Below, piece after piece: positions 36,916-46,265 of a stretch of 64,000 bases of DNA. Below the pieces are notes generated by a model. That model searched no databases and had not been told where the DNA came from. It worked only from the letters and a program-made list of their open reading frames with translations. This stretch comes from Parvibaculaceae bacterium. GTDB taxonomy: Bacteria; Pseudomonadota; Alphaproteobacteria; Parvibaculales; Parvibaculaceae. Every line of letters starts with the position of its first letter. Position 1 is the first letter of the stretch. The stretch covers positions 83,830-147,829 of the forward strand of contig JARGNZ010000005.1 of the NCBI GenBank assembly GCA_029209985.1. The letters are read 5' to 3'. Position numbers and translations under genes: made by a program.

Positions 36916-37341
36916 ATGAAAGCCATATTACTTTTACTTCTCCGCCTCTCGACTGGATTGCTGCTTGTCGCTTGGGGCTTTGTTAAAATTGGCGCGCCAA
37001 CCGTCGCTGCTGGTATTTCAGATCGTTATTATTCTGGCTCTCTGAGTGCTGATGCACTGCAGATGCCTCTAGGCATTGTCGAGATTATTATTGGCTTGTT
37101 GGTTTGCCTTGGGTTGCTGCGTAAATTTGCCTACCCGCTTCAGGCAGCTATTCTCGTCATCGGGGCGCTGGCAATTTGGAAATACATTCTTGACCCGCTC
37201 GGCCTGTATTTATTGACCGAAGAGACACGCCAATTGCTCTTCTTCCCCTCTTTTTGTGTGGCCGTCGCCTCTTTGATCCTCATTGCGTTTAAGGCAGACG
37301 ACACCCTGTCGTTGGATAAAAAGCTCGGCTTGAAATTCTAA
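36916..37341 (+). CDS. DoxX-like four-helix membrane protein
   Basis: This 141-residue protein has four membrane helices, opening LLLLLLRLSTGLLLVAWGFVKIG, with LRKFAYPLQAAILVIGALAIW and FFPSFCVAVASLILIAF later. The helix pattern and R-x-x-x-PLQ motif match the protein at 17034. Function is unknown; the family may serve membrane redox reactions. AAGGG lies upstream of ATG 36916; the open frame to 36817 is unsupported. It has its own terminator shared with the convergent GST gene. Confidence 0.78.
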   Translation: MKAILLLLLRLSTGLLLVAWGFVKIGAPTVAAGISDRYYSGSLSADALQMPLGIVEIIIGLLVCLGLLRKFAYPLQAAILVIGALAIWKYILDPLGLYLLTEETRQLLFFPSFCVAVASLILIAFKADDTLSLDKKLGLKF

Positions 37342-37372
37342 GCATTGTTAGCACTTTCAATGACTGGAAATA

Positions 37373-37402
37373 AAAGAGGGGCCGCATTGACGGCCCCTCT
37401 TT
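37373..37402. terminator. Bidirectional terminator between DoxX-like and GST genes
   Basis: AAAGAGGGGCCG pairs with CGGCCCCTCTTT around a 6-base loop, between convergent stops. Confidence 0.85.
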
Positions 37403-37420
37403 GTTGTGACCCAAGTGGGT

Positions 37421-38353
37421 TTAACTTTTGATGACGAAAAATCCCGCGCGTGGGAAATGTATGACAACATCACCCAATTCGTCAGTCGTGCGCTTAATTG
37501 CGATTTCGTGAGCATTGGACGTGACCAGCTCTCCTTGAATGGGATCTTGCCCATAATCGTCGGCCATGATGGTAACGGCATCGCCCGGCACTAATCCATT
37601 TGGCTCGTGGGGATCTGCTTGGGGGCGCGTGATGCTGGTGGCATCGTGGGCAATTGCTAAGCTTTCTTCTCGGCTCATTTCTGTGCGGTTGCCGTGGCCG
37701 ATGGCGTGAACAGCGCCCACCCATTTATCTAAATTGGGCAGTGTGGCGAGCATGTCTTTGATCGCTGGATAGGCCCCCAACATAAAGGCGATGTTGTAAA
37801 AGGCGGCCGCATCGGCAAAACCGGGCATATCCCCTTTTAGGAACTTCCGACCGTCTTGTAGTTCCGCGTTTAACCACCCTAAGTGGGAGCGGAGCTGTTC
37901 TTTCATCATCGGTAATGCAGTTGCCATGGCTTCAACATCAAAAGCACGGCCTGTCAGTTTTTCACGGTCTGCGATGAATGCTTCATCTGCCATTGCAGCA
38001 CCGCCCCCAAAGACAACGGCGACAACCGCTTGGAAGAATACGCGGTCTGCCCAACTGTTGAGGCACCAATCTAGTCCTTGGTTTGGTCCTCTAAAAAGGG
38101 AGGGCGTGGGGTAGCGTTTTTCAATTTCAGCAACGATGCGTTGGGTATCGCAATACACGTCAGCGCCAATTTGCAGGACAGGAATTTTTCGATATCCGCC
38201 AGTCAGCAATGTAAGTTCTGGCTTAGGCATGATGACGGGTTGCTCTACCGCATACCAATCGAGACCCTTGATGCCGAAAATGACACGTATTTTTTCTGAA
38301 AAAGGTGAGGGGCCATATTGATGGAAAAGAATAGCGTTTACTTTGTCTGTCAT
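37421..38353 (-). CDS. Glutathione S-transferase family protein
   Basis: This 310-residue protein has an N-terminal thioredoxin-like GST domain: ILFHQYGPSPFSEKIRVIFGIKGL, then YRKIPVLQIGADVYCDTQRIVAEIEKRYP with the glutathione-binding Val-Pro analogue (IPVL) and DTQ. The C-terminal helical domain is followed by an extra segment of about 80 residues. It is the last gene of the CMD-MBL-GST operon (36 bases after MBL), suggesting a detoxifying or ring-opening step in the same pathway. Substrate unknown. Confidence 0.87.
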   Translation of the reverse strand: MTDKVNAILFHQYGPSPFSEKIRVIFGIKGLDWYAVEQPVIMPKPELTLLTGGYRKIPVLQIGADVYCDTQRIVAEIEKRYPTPSLFRGPNQGLDWCLNSWADRVFFQAVVAVVFGGGAAMADEAFIADREKLTGRAFDVEAMATALPMMKEQLRSHLGWLNAELQDGRKFLKGDMPGFADAAAFYNIAFMLGAYPAIKDMLATLPNLDKWVGAVHAIGHGNRTEMSREESLAIAHDATSITRPQADPHEPNGLVPGDAVTIMADDYGQDPIQGELVTSNAHEIAIKRTTDELGDVVIHFPRAGFFVIKS

Positions 38354-38389
38354 GGGATACCTATTAAAGGGTGGTGATTATAAAATCTG

Positions 38390-39376
38390 CTATGCCCGGT
38401 CTTTGGCGAGGGTGGCCATTTGACTGAAAAGTGTGGTGGTGTCATGGGGGGTGTCGTCACCGCGAAACTCTCGGTAAAGGGTGGCTACGTTGACGGCAAT
38501 GCGTTCGCCATCTCCCCAGCTGTCGTAGTCCGTCATGTTGATGTCGCGTGCCGCTTCAAAGCTATCTAACCCAGCATCAAAGCGCTTGCGTGCTTCATCT
38601 CGCACATAGATCAAATAATTGCGCACAGCGGTGACGCCGCGTTTGTCGGTTATGGGGCCGTGTCCGGGAACGACAATATCAACGTTCATGGCCAATATGT
38701 TGTCGCAGGCACTAATCCAATTACTGACCGGGCCTTCCCACATGATCGGGTGCCCTTCAATAAACAGAATGTCGCCGGTGAAGACTGTTTTATCTGCTGG
38801 TACGTAGGCGAGAACGTCTCCGGGGGTGTGTGCAGGTCCTACATGTTTGAGAAGGACCTTCTTATTGCCCACCATGCGTTCGAGTTCTGTCTCAAAGGTT
38901 GTTGTCGGCAGAACGGGGGTCACGCCCTTAAAGTCGAACGGGCCAAAACATTTGGTGAGGTAGTCGCCAAGCTCGCCAAGTTCGGGAGCCATTTCTAGAA
39001 AACCTGCCAACATGGAGGGCGGTTCGTGGGCCATGGCTTCGGCTGCTAATTTGTGGGCAACTATTTCTGCGCCGTGGCAGCATTCATTGCCATAGCAATG
39101 GTCGCCATTGTGGTGGGTGTTGACGAGCGTGTTGATGGCATCTGCTGCTTTTGTCGCGCCGCGCATGGCATCCAGCATGTCGCGGGTGTGGGGCACGTCG
39201 AATAATGTATCGACCAGCAGGGACTGATCCCCGTCTACGATGAGGCCTGCATTTGACCAGCCCCATCCGCCATCAGGTTGTAGCCATGCGTAGGTGTTAT
39301 TGCCAAGGTCATGCAGTCCCTTTGTGTAGCTGAACTTTCCAAGGCCGAGGCCGGTCGTGGGAGATGATGCCGTCAT
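38390..39376 (-). CDS. MBL-fold metallo-hydrolase
   Basis: This 328-residue protein has the metal-binding NTHHNGDHCYGNE (HxxxDH arrangement), a further histidine in HVGPAHTPGDVLAYVP, the aspartate in KTVFTGDILFIEGHP, and a last histidine in VVPGHGPITDKRG. That set fits a dinuclear metallo-beta-lactamase-fold hydrolase, probably acting on esters or thioesters. It lies 26 bases downstream of the carboxymuconolactone decarboxylase-like gene, and GAGG precedes its start. Confidence 0.9.
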   Translation of the reverse strand: MTASSPTTGLGLGKFSYTKGLHDLGNNTYAWLQPDGGWGWSNAGLIVDGDQSLLVDTLFDVPHTRDMLDAMRGATKAADAINTLVNTHHNGDHCYGNECCHGAEIVAHKLAAEAMAHEPPSMLAGFLEMAPELGELGDYLTKCFGPFDFKGVTPVLPTTTFETELERMVGNKKVLLKHVGPAHTPGDVLAYVPADKTVFTGDILFIEGHPIMWEGPVSNWISACDNILAMNVDIVVPGHGPITDKRGVTAVRNYLIYVRDEARKRFDAGLDSFEAARDINMTDYDSWGDGERIAVNVATLYREFRGDDTPHDTTTLFSQMATLAKDRA

Positions 39377-39402
39377 GGGGTTTCCTCACTCTATTGGTCG
39401 CT

Positions 39403-39978
39403 TTATTGACTATTTGTTGTTGCTTCGGCCACTTGTCGAATTTCGGTTAGACCTGAGCCTTCAATTTCTTGATCTTCTAGTTCAATGTCCAATGTTTCGA
39501 GGTAGCGACTTACCATCATGTAGAAACCGGTAATGATGGTGAGCTCTTGCAACTGCCCGTCTGAAAAATGGGCGCGCGCCTTTTCAAAGGTGGCATTTGA
39601 GGGGCGCACATTGGCGACAATCTCTTCTGCCATACACAGAGCGGCATTTTCGGCATCACTATAAATTGAATTGGGGGCAGGGCTTTTGGTGGCGGCGATC
39701 CGGTCTTCGCTCAATCCTTCAGTGCGTGCTACCCGTTCGTGTTGGTGTACTTCGTAGGTCGAGCCACTGATATTGCCGACGCGCAGGATGACCAGTTCGC
39801 GGAGTTGAGCCTCTAGCAACCCATTATTCAAATACGCATTTATAAAGTCCATGAAAGGGGGAAATACCTCACCAGCACCTGCCATCATTCGAAAGACATT
39901 AAGGTTTGGCAAGCCGTTCAAAATATTTTGATGTGGTTGGGGAAGGGACTGGAGGTCGGGATAGGAAATGCGAGCCAT
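39403..39978 (-). CDS. Carboxymuconolactone decarboxylase family protein
   Basis: This 191-residue protein is mostly helical and has the AhpD/CMD core: LNNGLLEAQLRELVILRVGNISGSTYEVHQHERVARTEGL. The AhpD CxxC is absent (SGST at that position), so it is not an alkylhydroperoxidase of the AhpD type, but the histidine pair EVHQHE is kept. It is the first gene of a three-gene minus-strand operon and is divergent from an acyl-CoA ligase. Reaction unknown. Confidence 0.87.
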   Translation of the reverse strand: MARISYPDLQSLPQPHQNILNGLPNLNVFRMMAGAGEVFPPFMDFINAYLNNGLLEAQLRELVILRVGNISGSTYEVHQHERVARTEGLSEDRIAATKSPAPNSIYSDAENAALCMAEEIVANVRPSNATFEKARAHFSDGQLQELTIITGFYMMVSRYLETLDIELEDQEIEGSGLTEIRQVAEATTNSQ

Positions 39979-40264
39979 TTGGCATCCTTGTGATCGGTTG
40001 TAATGCGCATAGTCAGTCGCTCACGTTAGCCAACTTCTCTTTGAAGTGAAACCCTTGCGCTCAGAGTAAATGGAGGCAAGCGCACTCCCTTATTTGAGCG
40101 GAGGGTGATACGCGTCGGTGGACGAAAATAGAGTATTTTGACGTTTATGTAAGTAGAGGAAGGGGCGTTGCTTGTCCTGAGTGTTGAGTTGTTCTTGATT
40201 GGTCGGCAGAAGAACTCTATTAGAGTCAGGGAGGGAGACGGCAAACTGTTTGGAGGGAAGAGCT

Positions 40265-41839
40265 ATGATTGATTTCGATCAGGTGAAAACGATTGCTGAT
40301 ATCGTGCGTGTTCAAAGCGCGACAAGCGGCGACTGTGTTGCACAGATTTTTGAGGGACGGACCACCACTTATTCACAGTTGCATGATGCATCTAGTCGTG
40401 TTGCGCAGGGGTTGCTTGCGCAGGGCTGTAAGCCTGATACGCGCATTGCCTTTATGGGCAAGAGCTCAGATGTATATTTTGAATTGCTGTATGGTTCTGC
40501 CAAAGCCAGAAACGTGATTGTTGGTGTGAACTGGCGCTTGGCGGCTCCAGAGGTGGCTTATGTCATCAATGATGCGCAGTGCGAAGTCATTTTTGTGGGC
40601 AAAGAATTTTACGATATCATTCAGCAAGTGCTGCCTGACTGCCCAACCGTTCAGCGTGTGATTGCGCTAGATGGTGGCCACGGGGATTGGACGGGCTTTG
40701 ATGAGTGGCGCGATGGTTTTCCAGCCGACGATCCGCATATGCCAATCGCGGGTGATGATGATGTTATTCAACTTTACACCAGTGGCACGACGGGACACCC
40801 CAAGGGTGTGCAGTTGACGAATAACAATTACATTTCCATTTTTGAGCAGGGCGTTAAAGGGGACGGATGGGCTAATTGGTCGTCATCGGATGTCAACTTG
40901 GTCTGCATGCCTTTGTTCCATGTGGCAGGCGTGAATGTGGGTGTCATTGGCCATGCGCATGGGACGAAGAACATCATTATTCGCGATGTGGACCCGGCGC
41001 TTATTTTGTCGTTGGTGGCAGAACATAAAATCAATATTGCCTTTATGGTGCCTGCGGTCATCATGTTCCTGATGCAGCAGCCCAATATCAAGGACGCTGA
41101 TTTGTCGAGCTTGCGGCAAGTGCTGTATGGGGCATCGCCCATTTCTGAGGCTTTGTTGGTGCAAGCTCAAGAGCGTTTCAAATGTGACTTTATGCAGGTT
41201 TACGGCCTTACGGAAACTGCGGGTGGTGGCACGATGCTGTCAGCGGCCGATCATGCGCCGGGGCGTGGCAAGTTGCGATCGTGCGGGAAACCCGGATTTG
41301 GCTTGGAAGTGCGTATTGTGGGCGACGACAATCAAGATGTGCCACAGGGAGAAGTCGGTGAAATCTTGATCCGTGGGGGCAGCGTGATGAAGGGCTACTG
41401 GAATCGTCCCGAAGCAACGGCTGAAGCGATCGATAAAGACGGTTGGTTTCGTACCGGAGATGCAGGCTTCATGGATGAGGAGGATTACATCTTCATCCAT
41501 GACCGCGTGAAGGACATGATTGTCACTGGTGGGGAGAATGTCTATCCGGCAGAGGTTGAGAATGCTTTGTTTGCTCATGAGGCTGTGGCTGATGTTGCCG
41601 TTATCGGTATTCCCGATGAACGCTGGGGCGAAGCAGTAAAAGCAATTGTTGTGCTGCAACCGGGTGTGGAGGCGCCTGCCGCTGATATTATTGCATGGGT
41701 GAAAACCCGTATTGCGGGCTTCAAAGTACCTAAAAGCATCGACTTTATTGATGCCTTGCCGCGTAACCCGTCGGGCAAGATTCTACGTCGAGAATTGCGC
41801 GACCCCTATTGGGCTGGGCAAGACAGGCGTGTTGGCTAA
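40265..41839 (+). CDS. Acyl-CoA ligase (AMP-forming)
   Basis: This 524-residue enzyme activates a carboxylic acid to its CoA thioester. Motifs: LYTSGTTGHPKGVQLTNNN, MQVYGLTETAGGG, WFRTGDAGFMDEEDYIFIHDRVKDMIVTGGENVYPAEVE, and the C-terminal lysine in PRNPSGKILRRELR. It resembles medium/long-chain fatty acid ligases. GGAGGG lies about 9 bases before ATG 40265; the open frame to 40199 is unsupported. It is divergent from the CMD-MBL-GST operon across 286 bases, likely the same pathway. Confidence 0.92.
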   Translation: MIDFDQVKTIADIVRVQSATSGDCVAQIFEGRTTTYSQLHDASSRVAQGLLAQGCKPDTRIAFMGKSSDVYFELLYGSAKARNVIVGVNWRLAAPEVAYVINDAQCEVIFVGKEFYDIIQQVLPDCPTVQRVIALDGGHGDWTGFDEWRDGFPADDPHMPIAGDDDVIQLYTSGTTGHPKGVQLTNNNYISIFEQGVKGDGWANWSSSDVNLVCMPLFHVAGVNVGVIGHAHGTKNIIIRDVDPALILSLVAEHKINIAFMVPAVIMFLMQQPNIKDADLSSLRQVLYGASPISEALLVQAQERFKCDFMQVYGLTETAGGGTMLSAADHAPGRGKLRSCGKPGFGLEVRIVGDDNQDVPQGEVGEILIRGGSVMKGYWNRPEATAEAIDKDGWFRTGDAGFMDEEDYIFIHDRVKDMIVTGGENVYPAEVENALFAHEAVADVAVIGIPDERWGEAVKAIVVLQPGVEAPAADIIAWVKTRIAGFKVPKSIDFIDALPRNPSGKILRRELRDPYWAGQDRRVG

Positions 41840-41859
41840 ACCCATCCGATCTCTTGTTG

Positions 41860-41888
41860 AAAGGCCCGTTTGAAAGAGCGGGCCTTTT
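41860..41888 (+). terminator. Rho-independent terminator after acyl-CoA ligase
   Basis: AAAGGCCCG pairs with CGGGCCTTT around a 10-base loop and runs into TTTT, 20 bases past the stop. Confidence 0.8.
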
Positions 41889-41991
41889 CATTTGGTTTCT
41901 TGTTGACGTCCAATGTGTTTAAGGCAAAGCTGGCCTTATTGTTAGATTTTAGTTCCGTTGACTGAGCAACCCTTCGGGAGATGAGTGGAGC

Positions 41992-42531
41992 ATGACACCG
42001 CAGACTGTGATTGATTTCTGGATGACGGCGGGGCCAAAAAAATGGTTCCAACAAGACGACGACTTTGATGTGGAAATTAGTATTCGGTTTGGTGACTTTG
42101 TTTCTTCAGCTGCAAAGGGCAAGCTTGATTATTGGACGTCCTCGCCAGAGGGGGCTGTGGCATTGGTGATCCTGTTGGATCAGTTTTCCCGGAATATGTT
42201 CAGAGAAGATGCCCGCGCCTATACTTTTGATGCTTTAGCCCTGCGTCTCAGCCGGGATGCCATTGAGCGGGGGGATGATCTTACTTTAGAGGCCCCTTTG
42301 CGCCGGTGGCTCTATATGCCCTTTATGCATTCTGAAAATCTGGCGGATCAGGAGGAGGGGCTGCGCTATTTTTCAGAGCGGCTCGATGATGCAGAGACGT
42401 ATAAATTTGCCGTCGTTCATGCGGATGTTATTCGCCAATTTGGGCGTTTTCCTCATCGCAATGAAGTGCTGGAACGCACTTCCAGCGATGAGGAAATAGC
42501 TTTTCTCGAAAATGGCGGCTTTTCCGCCTAA
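41992..42531 (+). CDS. DUF924 family protein
   Basis: This 179-residue soluble protein has the DUF924 pattern: VIDFWMTAGPKKWFQ, the block ALVILLDQFSRNMFREDARAYTFD, and YMPFMHSENLADQEEGLRYF. The fold is tetratricopeptide-like and helical. The family is widespread with no known biochemical function. The start follows a GGGAG. It converges with the chemoreceptor gene, 27 bases between stops. Confidence 0.92.
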   Translation: MTPQTVIDFWMTAGPKKWFQQDDDFDVEISIRFGDFVSSAAKGKLDYWTSSPEGAVALVILLDQFSRNMFREDARAYTFDALALRLSRDAIERGDDLTLEAPLRRWLYMPFMHSENLADQEEGLRYFSERLDDAETYKFAVVHADVIRQFGRFPHRNEVLERTSSDEEIAFLENGGFSA

Positions 42532-42558
42532 TTTTCACGCTTTAAGTTTTCGCTGCTT

Positions 42559-44712
42559 TTAGGCAGATCGCACATCGCCTAAGAAACCATCGACCGTGGA
42601 CTTCAGTTTCTCAGATTGTGATGCAAGCTCTCCGGCGGCGGCGAGCACTTCTGACGCGGCATGAGCCGATTCAGTCGCGGCGGCTGTCACATCAGCAATG
42701 TTGCTTCCCACTTCGCTGGTGGAGGCAGAGGCGTTCTGCACATTGGTTGAAATTTCCACTGTGGCCCCATGCTGATCTTTGACAGATTCAGCAATGATCA
42801 ATGAAATTTCGTTGCGTTCAGCGATTGTGCTGGTTACTTGCTTGATGGCGCTGACCGCTTCGTTGGTTGAGGCTTGTACGCCGGTAATTTGCTGTCCGAT
42901 TTCATCGGTTGCTTTGGCGGTTTGATTGGCAAGCTCTTTAACCTCGGAGGCCACAACAGCGAACCCTTTACCTGCTTCGCCAGCGCGGGCAGCTTCGATG
43001 GTGGCGTTCAAGGCCAGAAGATTGGTTTGTTCTGCAATGTCTTGAATAAGCCCCACTACTTCGCCAATTTGGCGTGCTGCGTCTGAGAGGCCCTCAATTT
43101 TTTGGTTGGCCGCTTCAGCTGCTTTGGTTGCGCGGGCACCCACTTCGTTTGACTGCACAACTTGATGTTGGATTTCATTGATGGACGTTGCCATTTCCTC
43201 GGCAATTTGAGCAACAAATTGAACTTTGCTGCTGGCTTCTTCAGACGCGCTTGCGACGTTTTGAGCTTTCCCATTTGTCATTTCGGCGGTGCTGGTCATG
43301 GAATTGGCAGTGCCTTCCATTTCTGTTGCCGCTGCGCTGACGGTGCCGAGCATTTGATTCATAGATTGATCAAAGTTGGAGATCATTTCTTCGATCCGGC
43401 GGGCGCGATCTTCTTTCGCTAATTGCTCGCTGGCTTGGGCTTCTTCCAATTTGACGCGTTCAATGGCGTTGGTTTTGAAGATCTCGACAGCCCGGCTCAT
43501 ATCGCCGATTTCATCTACACGATTTAGGCCGACTAATTTAATTTCTAGGTCGCCGTCCGCTAGACGGGTCATGTCTCCGGTGAGTTCACTGATTGGGTCT
43601 GTAATGCTGCGGGATACGAAGTACCCGGCACCTGCGACCAAGAGCAAGAGAACAACGGTGATTGCGAGCATGGTGTTGCGCATTTGATTGAGAGGCGCGG
43701 TCACTTCGGCAACGGATTCTTGTGCCACCAAGGCCCACCGTGCGTCTGAAAAATCGAGTGGCGTGATGTAAGTGTAAGCTTCCACACCCAGATAAGAGGT
43801 CAAAATTTCATCGGAGGCTTTGCCGTTGATGATGGCTTCGTCGATGCCGTCAGATGTGACTTCTTGTGTTAGGCGTGTCGGTGCGGGGGCGAGGCGCGCA
43901 TTGTTGCGCATGAGGGCGTCTTCCCCAACCAGATACATTTCACCCGTTTTACCAATGCCATTGGAGACGCTTAGAATTTCATCGATGACATGCGTATCCA
44001 TGCGAATGGCCAGTACGCCCACTTTTACGCCGTCTTTGGTAAAAATTGGTTCTGCGAGGAAACCAGCCGCTACGTTATCTGCTGGTTGATACGGGGCAAA
44101 ATCAATAAAGGTCGGAACGCCCGGCAGCACTTCTGCTGAGGCCACATCATACACAATCGCAAGGTCAGTTTGGTTGTTGCGGTCTGCGAGTACGGGGGTC
44201 GCAAAGTCAGCTTCTTTTTTCACGGAATAGACGACGTTGCCGTCCATATCCAATAAGAGGATGTCGGCGAATTTCTTTTGCTTCAATACTTCACGGAACC
44301 AAGGATGGTAGCGTTGGTGCAGAATGGAATAATAAGAGCCGTCATTTGCGGTGTCATACAATTCGCGAGCGGAGGCGTCCGGGTTGTTGGCGACATATAG
44401 GTCTTGCACTTTCGCGGCGGCATCGTCTCCGATCACACGCCATGCTTTTTCGAATTGTTGAACCGCGTCCCGTGCAACGGGAGAGGCACTCAATATGCTT
44501 GTGGCGGTTTTCACATCTGTGAAATAGGTGGTCAAAGATTGCTTGCGGTCTTCCAACAACGCATGGAATTTATCATCGGTTGCTTTTTGGGTGCTGTTTA
44601 CTGCTTGCATATAGCTGGAGATACCAATGCTTGTTGCCAATATTAGGGCGGCAGCCACAATGATCATCGGAATCTTTTGAGCTATTTTTAGTTGTGTTAT
44701 TTTTTGCAGCAT
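42559..44712 (-). CDS. Methyl-accepting chemotaxis protein with periplasmic Cache domain
   Basis: This 717-residue chemoreceptor has an N-terminal membrane helix (about 15-37), a large periplasmic dCache-type domain (to about 335; VLLL-like strand [20 protein letters not shown] and later [19 protein letters not shown]), a second helix (about 340-362), a HAMP domain beginning [13 protein letters not shown], and the signalling domain with tip [20 protein letters not shown]. No NWETF-like CheR tail is visible. ATG 44712 has GGAGG 6 bases upstream; the open frame to 44754 is unsupported. No che genes are adjacent. Confidence 0.93.
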   Translation of the reverse strand: MLQKITQLKIAQKIPMIIVAAALILATSIGISSYMQAVNSTQKATDDKFHALLEDRKQSLTTYFTDVKTATSILSASPVARDAVQQFEKAWRVIGDDAAAKVQDLYVANNPDASARELYDTANDGSYYSILHQRYHPWFREVLKQKKFADILLLDMDGNVVYSVKKEADFATPVLADRNNQTDLAIVYDVASAEVLPGVPTFIDFAPYQPADNVAAGFLAEPIFTKDGVKVGVLAIRMDTHVIDEILSVSNGIGKTGEMYLVGEDALMRNNARLAPAPTRLTQEVTSDGIDEAIINGKASDEILTSYLGVEAYTYITPLDFSDARWALVAQESVAEVTAPLNQMRNTMLAITVVLLLLVAGAGYFVSRSITDPISELTGDMTRLADGDLEIKLVGLNRVDEIGDMSRAVEIFKTNAIERVKLEEAQASEQLAKEDRARRIEEMISNFDQSMNQMLGTVSAAATEMEGTANSMTSTAEMTNGKAQNVASASEEASSKVQFVAQIAEEMATSINEIQHQVVQSNEVGARATKAAEAANQKIEGLSDAARQIGEVVGLIQDIAEQTNLLALNATIEAARAGEAGKGFAVVASEVKELANQTAKATDEIGQQITGVQASTNEAVSAIKQVTSTIAERNEISLIIAESVKDQHGATVEISTNVQNASASTSEVGSNIADVTAAATESAHAASEVLAAAGELASQSEKLKSTVDGFLGDVRSA

Positions 44713-45010
44713 ATTTGCCTCCATTACGCACGCGACAATTGTCTCGGCGCCCATCTAGTCCCGCTAGTGCGAAGTAACTTCCCTCTGGTAAAATGCACAA
44801 ACTCTCCAAAGAAATGTTTAATCTGGGCCAATTAGATTCAATCTCAGCTGGTTTTGCCTAGTCTTTGCCTACCCATGGGAAAATGTTGCCGATAGATGCG
44901 GGTGAGGTTTTCCGTGAAAGTTCTAATAATATCAATGTGTTATGAGTGCCTCATTGTTGGCCGACTATTTGCGTTGTTCTGGAAAACTTTCTGTATGGGT
45001 GGAGTGAGAA

Positions 45011-45217
45011 ATGATCAAGGAACAAGAATTGACCCGGCTGGCCGCCTTTATGGTGCACACACATGGGATCGTCGCATTGGATTATGCGGACTGCACAATC
45101 GTGGAGTTGGAGCATCAGGGGGAATTTGATCGCGCTGATACGTGGCGTGATTTGCGTTGCATGGTGCGGGAGATGATTGATGGGCGTGTTAATCGCGATG
45201 GGCAAACAATTCACTAG
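45011..45217 (+). CDS. Uncharacterised small protein
   Basis: I do not recognise this 68-residue protein. It is acidic and soluble-looking, with no signal peptide or membrane segment. GGAG lies 7 bases before the ATG, and the frame is compact with reasonable codon use, so I take it as real. It lies upstream of an esterase gene (90 bases) and divergent from the chemoreceptor. It could be a small regulator, but nothing in the sequence shows this. Confidence 0.55.
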   Translation: MIKEQELTRLAAFMVHTHGIVALDYADCTIVELEHQGEFDRADTWRDLRCMVREMIDGRVNRDGQTIH

Positions 45218-45307
45218 GGCTTTATATGGGGCCTAACGGCATCAATGAATACTTGGTAATTGCTTGGATCGGCTCCATTATACCGCAAATCACATTTGAG
45301 GTATGTA

Positions 45308-46237
45308 ATGTCGCTAGATCCAGAAATTCAAGTTCTCATTAATGGCATGGCGGAGGGTGATACGCCTCCCCTTCACGAGTTGGCGCCTGAAGAAGCGCGC
45401 GCTCTTTATACTGCCATGTCGCAAATGCTCGACACAGTGGACGTGCCGATTGGACAAGTAGAAGATCGTACGGTCGGTGAAGGTGTGCCGGTGCGTATTT
45501 ATTCTCCTGTTGCGGGCTCTGGTGTTCTGCCTGTCTTGGTTTTCTTCCATGGGGGTGGTTGGGTGATCGGTGACTTGAATAGTCACGATACGCTGTGCCG
45601 GAGCTTAGCAAACCAAGCCCATTGCCGGGTGGTGGCCGTTGATTACCGCCTGTCACCTGAACACAAATTTCCTGCGGGACTTGATGATGCCTATAGTGTT
45701 TTGGAGTGGGTTGAACAACATGCGGGCGAAATTGATGTAGACCCGAACCGCATTGCGGTCGGTGGGGATTCTGCTGGGGGGAACCTTGCGGCTGTCTTGT
45801 CGCTTAAAGCGCGAGACGAAAAAGGTCCTTCCATTGCTTTTCAGTTGTTGATTTATCCCGTAACAGATCACACGGCAGAAGACGGTTCGCGCGAGGAATT
45901 TGCGGAAGGTTATTTCCTCGCTCAGGAAACAATGTTGTGGTTCTCAGAACAATACATGAAGCCGGATGATGATTGGCAAGCGCCTTATGCTTCACCGCTT
46001 ATGGCTGAGAACTTCGCCAACTTGCCGCCTGCTTATGTGGTAACGGCGGGCTATGATATTTTGCGGGATGAAGGCAAAGCCTATGCTGATGCGTTGAGCA
46101 GTGCCAATGTTGACGTGGTTCATAAAAACTACAGCGGCATGATCCATGGTTTCTTTAATATGCAATCGGTCAGTAAGGTTTCTGTGCAGGCGGTGCAGGA
46201 GGCAGCCTTGGCTTTGGAGAAAGCTTTCTCCGTTTAG
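45308..46237 (+). CDS. HSL-family alpha/beta hydrolase (esterase/lipase)
   Basis: This 309-residue esterase belongs to the hormone-sensitive lipase family (family IV): oxyanion HGGGW in FFHGGGWVIGD, nucleophile elbow GGDSAGGN, acid in ILRDEGKAYAD, and histidine in MIHGFFNMQ. The enzyme is cytoplasmic and would cleave short- to medium-chain esters. GAGG lies 7 bases before ATG 45308; the longer frame to 45260 lacks homology. It converges with the AGPS-like gene. Confidence 0.92.
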   Translation: MSLDPEIQVLINGMAEGDTPPLHELAPEEARALYTAMSQMLDTVDVPIGQVEDRTVGEGVPVRIYSPVAGSGVLPVLVFFHGGGWVIGDLNSHDTLCRSLANQAHCRVVAVDYRLSPEHKFPAGLDDAYSVLEWVEQHAGEIDVDPNRIAVGGDSAGGNLAAVLSLKARDEKGPSIAFQLLIYPVTDHTAEDGSREEFAEGYFLAQETMLWFSEQYMKPDDDWQAPYASPLMAENFANLPPAYVVTAGYDILRDEGKAYADALSSANVDVVHKNYSGMIHGFFNMQSVSKVSVQAVQEAALALEKAFSV

Positions 46238-46265
46238 GGCGCATATGAAGGGGCATGGCTCGTTG

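Noticed and set aside
30960..40145. The 15-mer GAGTATTTTGACGTT occurs at 30960 and 40131, both intergenic
   Set aside because: One or two shared 15-mers are expected by chance in 64 kb, and no matching -10 follows either copy.
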